The position numbers were made by a program, and so were the translations under genes. Of a stretch of 64,000 nt of DNA, positions 22,688 through 31,059 are shown one piece after another. Each line of letters opens with the position of its first letter. Position 1 is the first letter of the stretch. The notes under the pieces were generated by a model that was not told where the DNA came from, made no database searches, and saw only the letters and a list, made by a program, of their open reading frames with translations. Source of the DNA: Gluconacetobacter aggeris (GTDB lineage: Bacteria; Pseudomonadota; Alphaproteobacteria; Acetobacterales; Acetobacteraceae); contig NZ_JABEQD010000002.1 in assembly GCF_014174395.1 (NCBI RefSeq), positions 62,001-126,000 of the forward strand, in the 5' to 3' direction.

Positions 22688-25600
22688 ATGCCCGGACATC
22701 GCACCGCCCGCGCCACGCAGGCGCCCCCCGCCGCCGGCCCGACAGCCTGGACCGACCGCGCCTGGCCCGCCCCCGCCGATCCGCGCGGCGTCGCCCTGCT
22801 GCGCGAGGACCTGGACGAGCTGTGGCGGGAGCACGCGCTGGACCCGGCATTGCTGAAGGCCGAGGGCGTGGCGGCCATGCTGGCGGCGATCGGCGGCAAC
22901 AGCCCCTATCTGGCCGGCCTGGCTCGGCGCGACGTCATTCCCTTCGCCCACCTGCTGGCCGAAGGGCCGGACGCGGGCATGGCCGCCGCCCTGGACAGCA
23001 TGGCGGCGCTGACCCCGCGCGACGACCGCGCCACGATCGCGGCAACCCTGCGCGCGGCCAAGCGGCAGGCCGCGCTGGCCATCGCGCTGGCCGATATCGG
23101 CGGTCTGTGGACGCTGGAACAGGTCACCCTCGCGCTCAGCCGCCTGGCCGAGGGCGCGCTGGATGCCGCGGTCAGACATCTGCTGCGGACGGCACATGAC
23201 ACGGGGCAACTCGTTCTGCCAGATCCGGGCCACCCGACCCGGGGCAGCGGATTCGTCGTGCTGGCAATGGGAAAACTGGGTGCGCGGGAACTGAACTACT
23301 CCTCGGATATCGACCTGATCGTGCTGTACGATCCGGACTGCCATCCGGGCCACGAGGATTTGCGCCGGATCTTCATCCGCATGACTAGCGATCTTGTCAG
23401 CCTGATGGAAGCGCGCGATGCCGATGGCTACGTGTTCCGCACCGACCTGCGCCTGCGCCCCGACCCGTCGGCCACCCCGCCCGCAATCTCGTTTCCCACC
23501 GGCATCGCCTATTACGAAAGCATGGGCCAGACCTGGGAACGCGCGGCCATGACCAAGGCGCGCCCGGTGGCGGGCGATATCGGCGCCGGCCGCCGCTTCC
23601 TGCGCGCGATCCACCCGTTCGTCTGGCGCCGCCACCTCGATTTCGCGGTGATCGACGACCTGCACGACATGAAGGCGCGCATCGACCGCCACCGCAATGC
23701 CGGCCATACCGGCCTGTCGCGCCTGGGCGACCGCACGGTCCACGATCCGCGGCTGGCCCGCGACTGGCTGTTGGGCCACAACCTGAAACTGGGCCAGGGC
23801 GGCATCCGCGAGGTCGAATTCGTCGCCCAGGCGCTGCAACTGGTCTGGGGCGGGCGGCAGCCCGAACTGCGCGATCCCACCACGCTGGGCGCGCTGCGCC
23901 GGCTGGTGCGCGCCGGCATCCTGCCCCGCCCGCAGGGCGAAAGCCTGGCCCGCACCTATCGCATGCTGCGCCGCGCGGAGCATCGGCTGCAGATGCAGGC
24001 CGACCACCAGACCCACCGCCTGCCGACGACGCGCGAAGCCTTCAACATCTACGCGATCTTCATGCAGGAGGAAAACGGCCGCGCCCTGGCCGCCATGATG
24101 CTGCCGATCATGCAGGATTCCCGCCGGATCTTCGAGCGCCAGTTCGCCGAACCCGAGGGCACGGACGCCTCGATCGACCCCGAGGCCGAAGACATGGAGG
24201 AGCATCTGCGCCTCGCCAGCTTCCCGAAAGCCGACATCCCCGATGCGCTGGCCCTGTTGGGCCGCTGGAGCGGCAACCGCCTGCGCGCCCTGCGCTCGGA
24301 CCGCGCGCGCAGCCTGCTGCGCCGCCTGATGCCGGTCATCCTGTCCTGCTTCGGCCAGCGCCGCGAGCCGCTGACCTGCCTGCGCCGGTTCGATGCCATG
24401 CTCGCCCGCCAATGGGCGGGGGTGCAGTTCCTGACATTGTTGGAGCGCAATCCGGCGCTGATCGGACGCATCGCCACCATCCTCGACGGCTCGCCCTTCC
24501 TGGCCGACCATCTGGCCGAAACCCCGGCGGCGCTGGAAGGGCTGCTGGGCGGCATCGGCGACGACGAGGCCGACACCCGCGCCGCCGACCTCACGCCCGC
24601 CCAGCTCGTGCGCCAGCATGTGGCGGGCGCCACCTCGACCGAGCAGCTCCTGCCCGTCCTGCGCACGCTGGTGCGCGGCGAGGAATTCCGCCTGTCCACC
24701 GCCCGGCTGGAAGGTCGGCTGGACGTGGACAGCGCCAGCCGCGCCCGCACCGACATGGCCGACGCGGTGATCCGCGGCCTGCTGCGCACCGTCACCGTCG
24801 AACATCGCGAACGCTACGGGCGCATCCAGGGCGGGGCGATCGCGGTGGTGGCGCTGGGCAAGGCCGGATCGCGCGAGATGATGCCGGGTTCGGACCTCGA
24901 CCTGATGCTGATCTACGACCACCCGCCCGGGGTGACCGACAGCGTGGTCTCGCCGCGCGCCGCCGCCGAGGGGGGCGGGCTGCCGCCACGCCCGCTGCCG
25001 GTCGGGCAATATTTCGTCCGGCTGGCCCATGCCTTCATCGCCGCCCTCACCGCGCCGGGCCCGGAAGGGCCGCTCTACGAGGTCGACATGCGCCTGCGCC
25101 CCTCCGGCTCCAAGGGCCCGGTCGCGCTGTCGCTGGACTCGTTCCGCCGCTATCACGCCGAAAGCGCCTGGACGTGGGAGCGCATGGCCCTGACCCGCGC
25201 ACGGGTCGTCGCCGGCGCGCCCCCGCTGGTCCGCGCCATGCGCGCGGCGATCGCCACCGCGCTGGATGGCAGCCCCTCCCCCGCCGCCCGCCAGACGATC
25301 CTTGACGATGCGCGTGCGATGCGCGCCCGCATCGCGCGCGACCTGCCGGCCGAGGGCCCGTGGGACATCAGGCGTCGTCCGGGCGGCCTGATGGATGTGG
25401 AATTCATCGCCCAGGCGCTGCAACTCGTCGCCGGCACCGCCGAGGCGCGCGCGCCCTCGACGCGCGAAGCCCTGCGCCTGCTGGCGCGGCATGGCGGGCT
25501 GGACCCGGCGGCGGAACGCGTGCTGCTGCGCGCGGACCGGACATGGCGGTCGGTACAGAGCATGCTGCGCATCCTCTTCGGCGCCCGCCCGCCGACCGAT

Positions 25601-25786
25601 CCCGCCGCCATGCCTGCCGCCACCAGCGACATCCTGCTGCGCGAGATCGGTGTTGGGTCGATGGACGACGCCCTGTCCCTGATGGACGATCTCGCGGACT
25701 CGGTGCGCGCCCTGTTCGTCCGCCTGGTCGGCCCGGTCGAGGACACGGCGGAACGCTTGCGGGCACCGGCAAACCCATCGAAATAG
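22688..25786 (+). CDS. glnE: Bifunctional glutamine synthetase adenylyltransferase/adenylyl-removing enzyme
   Basis: GlnE attaches AMP to, and removes it from, glutamine synthetase according to nitrogen status, in concert with PII. The 1,032-residue protein has two nucleotidyltransferase domains: one near residues 190-220 (LAMGKLGARELNYSSDIDL) and one near 715-750 (VALGKAGSREMMPGSDLDL), each with the D-x-D metal site. Both halves therefore keep their catalytic motifs. An AGGA lies 8 bases before the ATG. The neighbours do not concern nitrogen metabolism. Confidence 0.97.
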   Translation: MPGHRTARATQAPPAAGPTAWTDRAWPAPADPRGVALLREDLDELWREHALDPALLKAEGVAAMLAAIGGNSPYLAGLARRDVIPFAHLLAEGPDAGMAAALDSMAALTPRDDRATIAATLRAAKRQAALAIALADIGGLWTLEQVTLALSRLAEGALDAAVRHLLRTAHDTGQLVLPDPGHPTRGSGFVVLAMGKLGARELNYSSDIDLIVLYDPDCHPGHEDLRRIFIRMTSDLVSLMEARDADGYVFRTDLRLRPDPSATPPAISFPTGIAYYESMGQTWERAAMTKARPVAGDIGAGRRFLRAIHPFVWRRHLDFAVIDDLHDMKARIDRHRNAGHTGLSRLGDRTVHDPRLARDWLLGHNLKLGQGGIREVEFVAQALQLVWGGRQPELRDPTTLGALRRLVRAGILPRPQGESLARTYRMLRRAEHRLQMQADHQTHRLPTTREAFNIYAIFMQEENGRALAAMMLPIMQDSRRIFERQFAEPEGTDASIDPEAEDMEEHLRLASFPKADIPDALALLGRWSGNRLRALRSDRARSLLRRLMPVILSCFGQRREPLTCLRRFDAMLARQWAGVQFLTLLERNPALIGRIATILDGSPFLADHLAETPAALEGLLGGIGDDEADTRAADLTPAQLVRQHVAGATSTEQLLPVLRTLVRGEEFRLSTARLEGRLDVDSASRARTDMADAVIRGLLRTVTVEHRERYGRIQGGAIAVVALGKAGSREMMPGSDLDLMLIYDHPPGVTDSVVSPRAAAEGGGLPPRPLPVGQYFVRLAHAFIAALTAPGPEGPLYEVDMRLRPSGSKGPVALSLDSFRRYHAESAWTWERMALTRARVVAGAPPLVRAMRAAIATALDGSPSPAARQTILDDARAMRARIARDLPAEGPWDIRRRPGGLMDVEFIAQALQLVAGTAEARAPSTREALRLLARHGGLDPAAERVLLRADRTWRSVQSMLRILFGARPPTDPAAMPAATSDILLREIGVGSMDDALSLMDDLADSVRALFVRLVGPVEDTAERLRAPANPSK

Positions 25787-25837
25787 AAGGCCCGCCCACC
25801 GCACCTCGCCCCGACCGGGGCCGAACGGAGACCCATC

Positions 25838-26317
25838 ATGGCCGAAACCCCGATCTTTCCCGCTATCGGCGCCCCGGTGCCGGATTTCGACATGCCGGCC
25901 AGCAAGGGGCGGCATGTCAGCCTGGCGGCGATGCGGGGCAAGCCGTTCATCCTGTATTTCTACCCCAAGGCCAGCACGCCGGGCTGCACCACCGAGGCCT
26001 GCGGTTTCCAGGAGGCCCTGGCCGCGCTGGGCGGCACGGGCCTTCCCGTCATCGGCGTCTCGCGCGATTCGATGAAGGCCATCGACAATTTCGCCACCAG
26101 GCAGAATCTCGATTTTCCGCTGGCCTCGGACGCCACCGGCGCGGTCACCGAAGCCTACGGCGTCTGGGTCGAGAAGACGCTGTACGGCCGCAAATATATG
26201 GGCATCGAACGCGCCACCTTCCTGATCGATGCCGACGGCCGGGTCGCCCATGTCTGGCGCAACGTCAAGGTACCCGGCCATGTCGCCGAGGTGATGCGGG
26301 CCGCCTCACAGATCTGA
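25838..26317 (+). CDS. bcp: Peroxiredoxin (Bcp/PrxQ type)
   Basis: A thioredoxin-dependent thiol peroxidase that reduces hydrogen peroxide and organic peroxides in the cytoplasm; 159 residues, typical length. The peroxidatic Cys50 lies in PKASTPGCTTEAC and the resolving-type Cys55 five residues later, the PrxQ alpha-helical pattern. It is 51 bp downstream of glnE, preceded by CGGAG, and may be co-transcribed with it. Confidence 0.95.
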   Translation: MAETPIFPAIGAPVPDFDMPASKGRHVSLAAMRGKPFILYFYPKASTPGCTTEACGFQEALAALGGTGLPVIGVSRDSMKAIDNFATRQNLDFPLASDATGAVTEAYGVWVEKTLYGRKYMGIERATFLIDADGRVAHVWRNVKVPGHVAEVMRAASQI

Positions 26318-26336
26318 CGGCCCGCGCCCCGCGCGA

Positions 26337-26729
26337 TCAATAAGCCGGATAGGCATAGGCGTAAGGCTGCACATAGACCACCGGGGGCGGAGGCGGCGGC
26401 GGAGGGGGCGGCGGCGCATAGGCATCGGCCGCAATCGCCGTTCCGGCCGCGCCGATCAGCGCCCCGCCGATCAGCCCGCCGACAAAGGCACCGCCCACAC
26501 CGGGGCCGCGGCCATAATAGCCCCGCCCGCCCCAACCCGGGCCACGCCAGCCGGGCCCCCGCCAGCCGCCACCGTGCCAGCCGCCGTCATGCCAGCCACC
26601 GCCATGCCAGCCCGGACCGGGACCGCCCCACCCATGTCCGTGCCATTCCGCATGAGCCGCCGGAGCAGCAGCGGCAAGACCCGCCGCCAACACCGGAACC
26701 ACCAGCAGAAGTCGCGCCATTTTACGCAT
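26337..26729 (-). CDS. Exported Gly/Trp/His-rich protein with polyproline tract
   Basis: Unknown function. The 130-residue product starts MRKMARLLLVVPVLAAGLAA with a signal peptide probably cut after AAHA (about residue 27). The mature part has a degenerate repeat of GWHGGGWHDGG/GWRGP units (about 30-65), a glycine-zipper-like stretch (GGAFVGGLIGGALIGAAG), an 11-residue proline run and an aromatic end YAYAYPAY. Glycine-zipper exported proteins of this type are common in acetic acid bacteria and may sit at or in the outer membrane; this is inference. It is convergent with bcp, only 19 bp apart. Confidence 0.7.
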   Translation of the reverse strand: MRKMARLLLVVPVLAAGLAAAAPAAHAEWHGHGWGGPGPGWHGGGWHDGGWHGGGWRGPGWRGPGWGGRGYYGRGPGVGGAFVGGLIGGALIGAAGTAIAADAYAPPPPPPPPPPPVVYVQPYAYAYPAY

Positions 26730-26857
26730 GGCCGTACCCTTTCTTTCCAGGCGGGAGCAAACCGCCCCGCGTAAAAAGAAACACACCACCCCCTCATGGC
26801 GATTTACGGGCAGGTTTCGCCCCATTTCCGTCACGAACCCCGCCAGCCAGCGGATTT

Positions 26858-27448
26858 CTAGGGATGGGCGGCCTGGATGGTCTTCAGTCCGGCTGGCACG
26901 ACGAACACCAAATCCGGCTGGATCGCGCGGCTCACCTGTTCCGCACGCACCACGATCCGGTCGCCCTGCATGACCTGGAGCATGACGCCGTCGTCGCTGT
27001 AGCAGACATCGCTCACCCGGCCGTCCGTGTCATGGGTATGCCAGACGGTGCAGCTCTCGCCGGCCACCAGCATCGTCTCGCCGCGCGCCCAGTCCCCCGA
27101 TGCCCGCTGCCCGGGTTCCGACAGGGCTGGGCCGGGAGCGGGAATGATTGTGCGGGCCCCGTGGGCCTGATCGATCACCGTCAGGCTGCCCGCCCGATAG
27201 TCGGTGATCATGTAGGTGGCCGACCCGTCGGGATCGACACGCTGGCGGCGTGTGCCGGCCGACCAGCGCATGCGCTGGTGCTGCACCGGAATCGACGGAT
27301 CGGGCGATGCCAGTGCGTAGCTGACGTCGACATCCCGCTGCGGCGTGACGAAGGGCGCGTCCCCGGCCGCCCGCGCCGCCGGACCAACCGGCAGCGTCAG
27401 GGCGAGGATCAGGCCCGCCAGCGCCAGGCGGTGCGATTCGCCGCTCAT
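26858..27448 (-). CDS. Exported protein of unknown function (paralogue of the upstream gene)
   Basis: I do not recognise this 196-residue protein. It has a signal peptide (LALAGLILALTLPVGPAARA, cut near residue 27). The mature part contains RDVDVSYAL, AGESCTVWHT and VCYSDDGVMLQV, which line up with RDVQVQYAV, AGVSCTEWGV and ACVTDDGVILRE in the neighbouring upstream gene; both keep two cysteines at the same relative positions, suggesting a disulfide. The ATG overlaps the previous stop by four bases (ATGA). The pair probably arose by duplication and diverged strongly. Confidence 0.8.
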   Translation of the reverse strand: MSGESHRLALAGLILALTLPVGPAARAAGDAPFVTPQRDVDVSYALASPDPSIPVQHQRMRWSAGTRRQRVDPDGSATYMITDYRAGSLTVIDQAHGARTIIPAPGPALSEPGQRASGDWARGETMLVAGESCTVWHTHDTDGRVSDVCYSDDGVMLQVMQGDRIVVRAEQVSRAIQPDLVFVVPAGLKTIQAAHP

Positions 27449-28119
27449 TGGCCGGACTGCGCCGCTCCACCGGTCACCGGCTGGCCGCCACCCATCGCGT
27501 GCGACGGGGCGACGCGATGGCGTGTGACCATCTGATAGCCCTCGGGCGGCTGGAACGTGCTGGTCGGAATGGGGCCATAGGTGACGCGCGTCGCCTCCAG
27601 CCGGCCCTTCATGCCGTCGCCATCCACCCCGTCCTCGCGCAGGATCACGCCGTCATCGGTCACGCAGGCGGTCGCCGTCCCGCGCCCCGACACCACGCCC
27701 CATTCGGTGCAGGACACGCCCGCCACCTGCGCCGTGCCCCTGCGGGTAAACTGCATCGACAGATCCAGCAGGAACGGGTTGCGAATCCCGTTATGCGCCT
27801 CGAACTGCGTGTAGACCTTCTGCTTGTTCAGCACGATCGTCACCTGCCGCGTGGTGCGGTTCAGGATGGTCGAGCCCATGGCCTCGGGGCTGTCGATGCG
27901 CATCATCCCGCCATTGGCGGTGAACCAGGCCTCGATCGTCTTGGGAGCCGGGGCGCCATCGGGCTGCACGGCATATTGCACCTGCACGTCGCGCGCGGGT
28001 GCAAGCGGCGGATGGTCGGCATCGGCCTGCGCCCGCGCCGGCTGAGCCGCAACGGCCGTCATCAGGCTCACCGCCAGCGCGCCAGCCACGCCCGCGCGCG
28101 CCCCCGTCGGATGGATCAT
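27445..28119 (-). CDS. Exported protein of unknown function
   Basis: A 224-residue predicted periplasmic protein. The ATG at 28119 is preceded by AGAGGAG 9 bases upstream, and is followed by a signal peptide ending near AQPARAQA (about residue 31). The mature region resembles DUF4412-like outer membrane carrier folds only loosely (QVTIVLNKQKVYTQFEAHNG, conserved Cys pair); I do not assign a family. It follows aat by 46 bp and overlaps the next gene by four bases, so aat and the two exported proteins may form one transcript. Confidence 0.8.
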   Translation of the reverse strand: MIHPTGARAGVAGALAVSLMTAVAAQPARAQADADHPPLAPARDVQVQYAVQPDGAPAPKTIEAWFTANGGMMRIDSPEAMGSTILNRTTRQVTIVLNKQKVYTQFEAHNGIRNPFLLDLSMQFTRRGTAQVAGVSCTEWGVVSGRGTATACVTDDGVILREDGVDGDGMKGRLEATRVTYGPIPTSTFQPPEGYQMVTRHRVAPSHAMGGGQPVTGGAAQSGQ

Positions 28120-28165
28120 GATCCCGAACTCCTCTTCCCGCTTCGTCCAATAATGCCCGACGACC

Positions 28166-28870
28166 CTAACCGCTTCCGTCGCCAGACGAAATTGCACCCG
28201 CGCCGCTTCCGCACCGCATGGCGATAATTTCATGACGGATCGCCTCGCGTTCCACGGGCGAGGACTCGTCCGGCCAGCGGGCCGGCAGTCGCAGCGCGGC
28301 CGCCAGTTGCTTCTTGTAGCGCCATGAGGGAATTTCGACCCCGCCGAACCGCGCCAGGTGCTCGGTGCCGAACTGCGTATCGAGCAGCGTGAAGCCGCCA
28401 CGCCGCAGCCGCGCGACCAGCGAGACCAGCGCCGCCTTCGACGAATCGCGGGTGCGGCTGAACATGCTCTCGCCGAAGAACGCCCCGCCGATCGCCACGC
28501 CGTAGAGCCCGCCCACCAGTTCCCCGTCGCACCAGCTTTCCACGCTGTGGGCATGACCCAGCGCATGCAGGTCGCAGAACAGGCGGACGATCCGCTCGTT
28601 GATCCATGTCTCTTCCCGACCCGGCGCGGGGGCGGCACAAGCGCGGATCGTCGCCTCGAAATCACGGTCGGAGACGATCTCGAACCGGTCGGACAGCACG
28701 GTGCGCAGCAGGCGGCGGGGGGCGTGAAACCCGTCCAGCGGCAGGATTCCCCGCAATTCCGGATCGTACCATTCCAGGTGCTGCGACCGTGCATCGGGCG
28801 CCATGGGAAACAGGCCGATCGAATAGGCCTGGATCATGATCTCGGGGGTGATGTCCATCCCGTTGCCCAT
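28166..28870 (-). CDS. aat: Leucyl/phenylalanyl-tRNA-protein transferase
   Basis: Aat adds Leu or Phe to the N-terminus of proteins with basic N-termini, marking them for ClpS/ClpAP degradation. The 234-residue protein shows the family signatures: AYSIGLFPMA near the start, WYDPELRGILPLD, HAHSVESWCDGELVGGLYGV and GEMFSRTRD-like ESMFSRTRDSSK, then LLDTQF. The ATG at 28870 is chosen as the nearest one upstream of the conserved MDITPE part; the ATG at 28858 is equally possible. It is divergent from the dehydrogenase gene at 28977. Confidence 0.95.
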   Translation of the reverse strand: MGNGMDITPEIMIQAYSIGLFPMAPDARSQHLEWYDPELRGILPLDGFHAPRRLLRTVLSDRFEIVSDRDFEATIRACAAPAPGREETWINERIVRLFCDLHALGHAHSVESWCDGELVGGLYGVAIGGAFFGESMFSRTRDSSKAALVSLVARLRRGGFTLLDTQFGTEHLARFGGVEIPSWRYKKQLAAALRLPARWPDESSPVEREAIRHEIIAMRCGSGAGAISSGDGSG

Positions 28871-28976
28871 CGCGCTCTCTTTCTCGTCATGCCGGGCGTC
28901 TGGACACAAACCGGCAATAGGTCGAACCTGTTACGGAAGCCGGCTGTACGGCACCTTTGGAAAAGAGGTCGATCCC

Positions 28977-29951
28977 ATGTCCCGGACACGCCCCCGCCTG
29001 ATCGTTTCCCAGCACCTGCTGGCCGCCGCCAACGCCCGCATCGCCCGGGATTATGACACGCTGCCGGCCCCGGACCACAAGCTGACGGAAGACGAACTGG
29101 TTGCCCAGGCCCGGGAATTTCGCCCCGATGCCGTGGTGGTGACCAGCAGCACGCCGGTCTCCGCCGCCACCGTCGCCGCCCTGCCCGACAGCGTGCGCGT
29201 CATCGCCACCATCAGCGTCGGCACCGATCACCTGGACATTCCGGCGATCCTCGGGCGCGGCATCGCCCTGACCAACACCCCCGACGTACTGACCGACTGC
29301 AACGCCGACCTGGCGATGATGCTGATCCTGGCGGCATCGCGCCGGGCGAAGGAATATCTCTCGCTGGTCGATTCGGGCTGGGGCCGGACCCTGGGCCTGG
29401 ACGAAATGCTGGGCACGCGCGTCACCGGCAAGACGCTGGGCATCATCGGCATGGGGCGCATCGGTCGCGCCGTGGCCCGGCGGGCACGCGGTTTCGAGAT
29501 GAAGATCCTCTATTCCAACCGCAGCCGCCTGGCGCCGGAACTGGAAGAATGCGCCACCTATTTCGCCGATCCGCGCGCCATGCTGCCCCAGTGCGACGTG
29601 CTGAGCCTGCACATGCCGGGCAGCAAGGACGGCAAGCCGGTCATGACCGCCGAATTGTTCGGCCTGCTGCCGCGCGGCGCCATCTTCGTCAACGCCGCAC
29701 GCGGCAGCCTGGTGGATGAGGGCGCGCTGATCGCAGCCCTGAAGGACGGGCAGATCGCGGGCGCGGGGCTGGATGTCTGCCGCAGCGAGCCGAACCCCGA
29801 CCCGCGCCTGCTTTCCCTGCCGAACCTGTTCCTGACGCCGCATGTCGGCAGTGCCACGGTGGAAACCCGCACCGACATGTGCATGCTGGCACTGGACAAT
29901 GTCGATGCCGTCCTGGCCGGCCGCCCGGCCCCGACGCCGGTGACAGGATAA
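28977..29951 (+). CDS. D-2-hydroxyacid dehydrogenase (glyoxylate/hydroxypyruvate reductase-like)
   Basis: An NAD(P)H-dependent oxidoreductase of 324 residues. The Rossmann fingerprint is GIIGMGRIGRAVARR (about residues 155-170). The catalytic Arg is in NAARGSLVDE, and the catalytic His in LTPHVGSAT near residue 285. The sequence best fits the D-glycerate dehydrogenase/glyoxylate reductase subgroup, but the exact substrate (glyoxylate, hydroxypyruvate, 2-ketogluconate) cannot be decided. The ATG at 28977 follows AAAGAGG; an upstream frame extension overlaps the aat start and is rejected. Confidence 0.9.
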   Translation: MSRTRPRLIVSQHLLAAANARIARDYDTLPAPDHKLTEDELVAQAREFRPDAVVVTSSTPVSAATVAALPDSVRVIATISVGTDHLDIPAILGRGIALTNTPDVLTDCNADLAMMLILAASRRAKEYLSLVDSGWGRTLGLDEMLGTRVTGKTLGIIGMGRIGRAVARRARGFEMKILYSNRSRLAPELEECATYFADPRAMLPQCDVLSLHMPGSKDGKPVMTAELFGLLPRGAIFVNAARGSLVDEGALIAALKDGQIAGAGLDVCRSEPNPDPRLLSLPNLFLTPHVGSATVETRTDMCMLALDNVDAVLAGRPAPTPVTG

Positions 29952-29956
29952 CGTTC

Positions 29957-30121
29957 ATGCAGGCCGGCCAGACCTTCTTCCTCTGCTGCCTGGCAGGCTG
30001 TGCCGTGGCACTCGCCCTGCTGCTGCTGATGCCGCATTACGCCGGCATGGCCCGCACCCTGATCGGCTTCTACCTTCTCGCCGCGATGGCAGCAGCAACC
30101 CGGATGGCTATCAAAGCCTGA
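29957..30121 (+). CDS. Small two-helix membrane protein
   Basis: A 54-residue predicted membrane protein with two hydrophobic helices (about 6-24 and 33-50) joined by a short polar turn (MPHYAGMAR). It begins 5 bp after the dehydrogenase stop, and an AGGA inside the end of that gene is well spaced as ribosome site, so it is probably translated from the same mRNA. I know no family. Its stop codon lies in a perfect 16-bp tandem repeat (30112-30143). Confidence 0.6.
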   Translation: MQAGQTFFLCCLAGCAVALALLLLMPHYAGMARTLIGFYLLAAMAAATRMAIKA

Positions 30122-30143
30122 CCCTGACAAAGCCTGACCCTGA
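30112..30143. repeat. 16-bp perfect tandem repeat over a stop codon
   Basis: CAAAGCCTGACCCTGA occurs twice back to back. The first copy contains the last codons and TGA stop of the small membrane protein; the second copy repeats them beyond the stop. It has the look of a slippage duplication with no effect on the protein. Confidence 0.9.
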
Positions 30144-30151
30144 ATGCGCGC

Positions 30152-30176
30152 GCCGGCGCGCCTTCAGCGCGCCGGC
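30152..30176. terminator. Bidirectional GC hairpin between convergent genes
   Basis: GCCGGCGCGC and GCGCGCCGGC are perfectly complementary with a five-base loop CTTCA. The hairpin includes the stop codon of the minus-strand shikimate-dehydrogenase-like gene. No U run follows in either direction, so termination efficiency is uncertain. Confidence 0.55.
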
Positions 30177-31015
30177 AGGGCCAGGGCTTCGGCCGTGGCC
30201 GGACCATGGGCGAACAGCACCGCCTCGCGCACCTGGGCCGGGGATGGCCGGATGCCGGTATAGAGCACGAACTGCTCGATAGCCTGCAGCACGATCACCT
30301 CGGCACCGGAAATGACGGTCTTTCCGCGCGCGCGCGCCGCCCGCAGAAAGGGCGTCTCCGGCGGCAGGGCCACCACGTCGAAGGCGATGGTGCAGGTATC
30401 GATCAGCGATTCGGGAAAGGCCAGCGCCGCGCTGTCCGGCCCTTCCATGCCCAGCGGCGTCACATTGATCAGCAGCGACGCCCCCTGCTCCGGCAGGTCG
30501 GGGCACCACTGATAGCCATATTCCTCGGCCAGGCGCCGGCCCGCCTCTTCATTGCGGGCCACGATCGTCCCGTCCACGAAGCCGCTGTCGCGCAGGGCCG
30601 CCACCACCGCCCGGGCCATCCCTCCGCTGCCGCGCAGCAGGAAGGGCGTCGCCGGGTCGATCCCCCGCTGGGCCAGCAGGGTCTGCGCCGCGATGTAATC
30701 CGTATTGTGCCCGACCAGCACACCGTCGTCATTGACGATGGTATTGACGCTCTCGATCGCCTGGGCCGACGGTTCCAGCCGGTCGATCAGCGGAATGACG
30801 GCTTCCTTGAACGGCATGGAAATCGCGCAGCCCCGAATGCCGAGCGCGCGCACCCCGCCGATCGCCGCCGGCAGGTCGGTGGTGCTGAAGGATTTGTAGA
30901 TATAATCGAGCTCCAGCAGCTCATAGAGACGGTTGTGCAGCCGCGACCCGGCATTGCCGGGCCTGCCGGACAGCGACATGCACAATTTCGTGTCACGACC
31001 AATCGGCGGTTTCAT
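30164..31015 (-). CDS. Shikimate dehydrogenase-like protein (HI0607/SdhL type)
   Basis: An NAD(P)-dependent oxidoreductase of 283 residues of the shikimate dehydrogenase superfamily. The opening LCMSLSGRPGNAGSRLHN, ALGIRGCAISMPFKE and SVNTIVNDDG resemble the Haemophilus HI0607 (SDH-L) branch rather than classic AroE, so a housekeeping shikimate role is doubtful. The nucleotide-binding loop reads RGSGGMARAVVAAL. AAAGGAGA lies 8 bases before the ATG. It begins 44 bp after the LacI-type regulator on the same strand, so it is probably in one transcript with the regulator of the fructose PTS. Confidence 0.88.
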   Translation of the reverse strand: MKPPIGRDTKLCMSLSGRPGNAGSRLHNRLYELLELDYIYKSFSTTDLPAAIGGVRALGIRGCAISMPFKEAVIPLIDRLEPSAQAIESVNTIVNDDGVLVGHNTDYIAAQTLLAQRGIDPATPFLLRGSGGMARAVVAALRDSGFVDGTIVARNEEAGRRLAEEYGYQWCPDLPEQGASLLINVTPLGMEGPDSAALAFPESLIDTCTIAFDVVALPPETPFLRAARARGKTVISGAEVIVLQAIEQFVLYTGIRPSPAQVREAVLFAHGPATAEALALPAR

Positions 31016-31059
31016 GTCCGTACTCTCCTTTCGTTTTTCTTCGTTTTTCCGGGCGCCGA

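Noticed and set aside
22595-26281. Minus-strand frame of 1,228 codons opposite glnE
   Set aside because: It overlaps glnE and bcp in antisense and has no recognisable domain.
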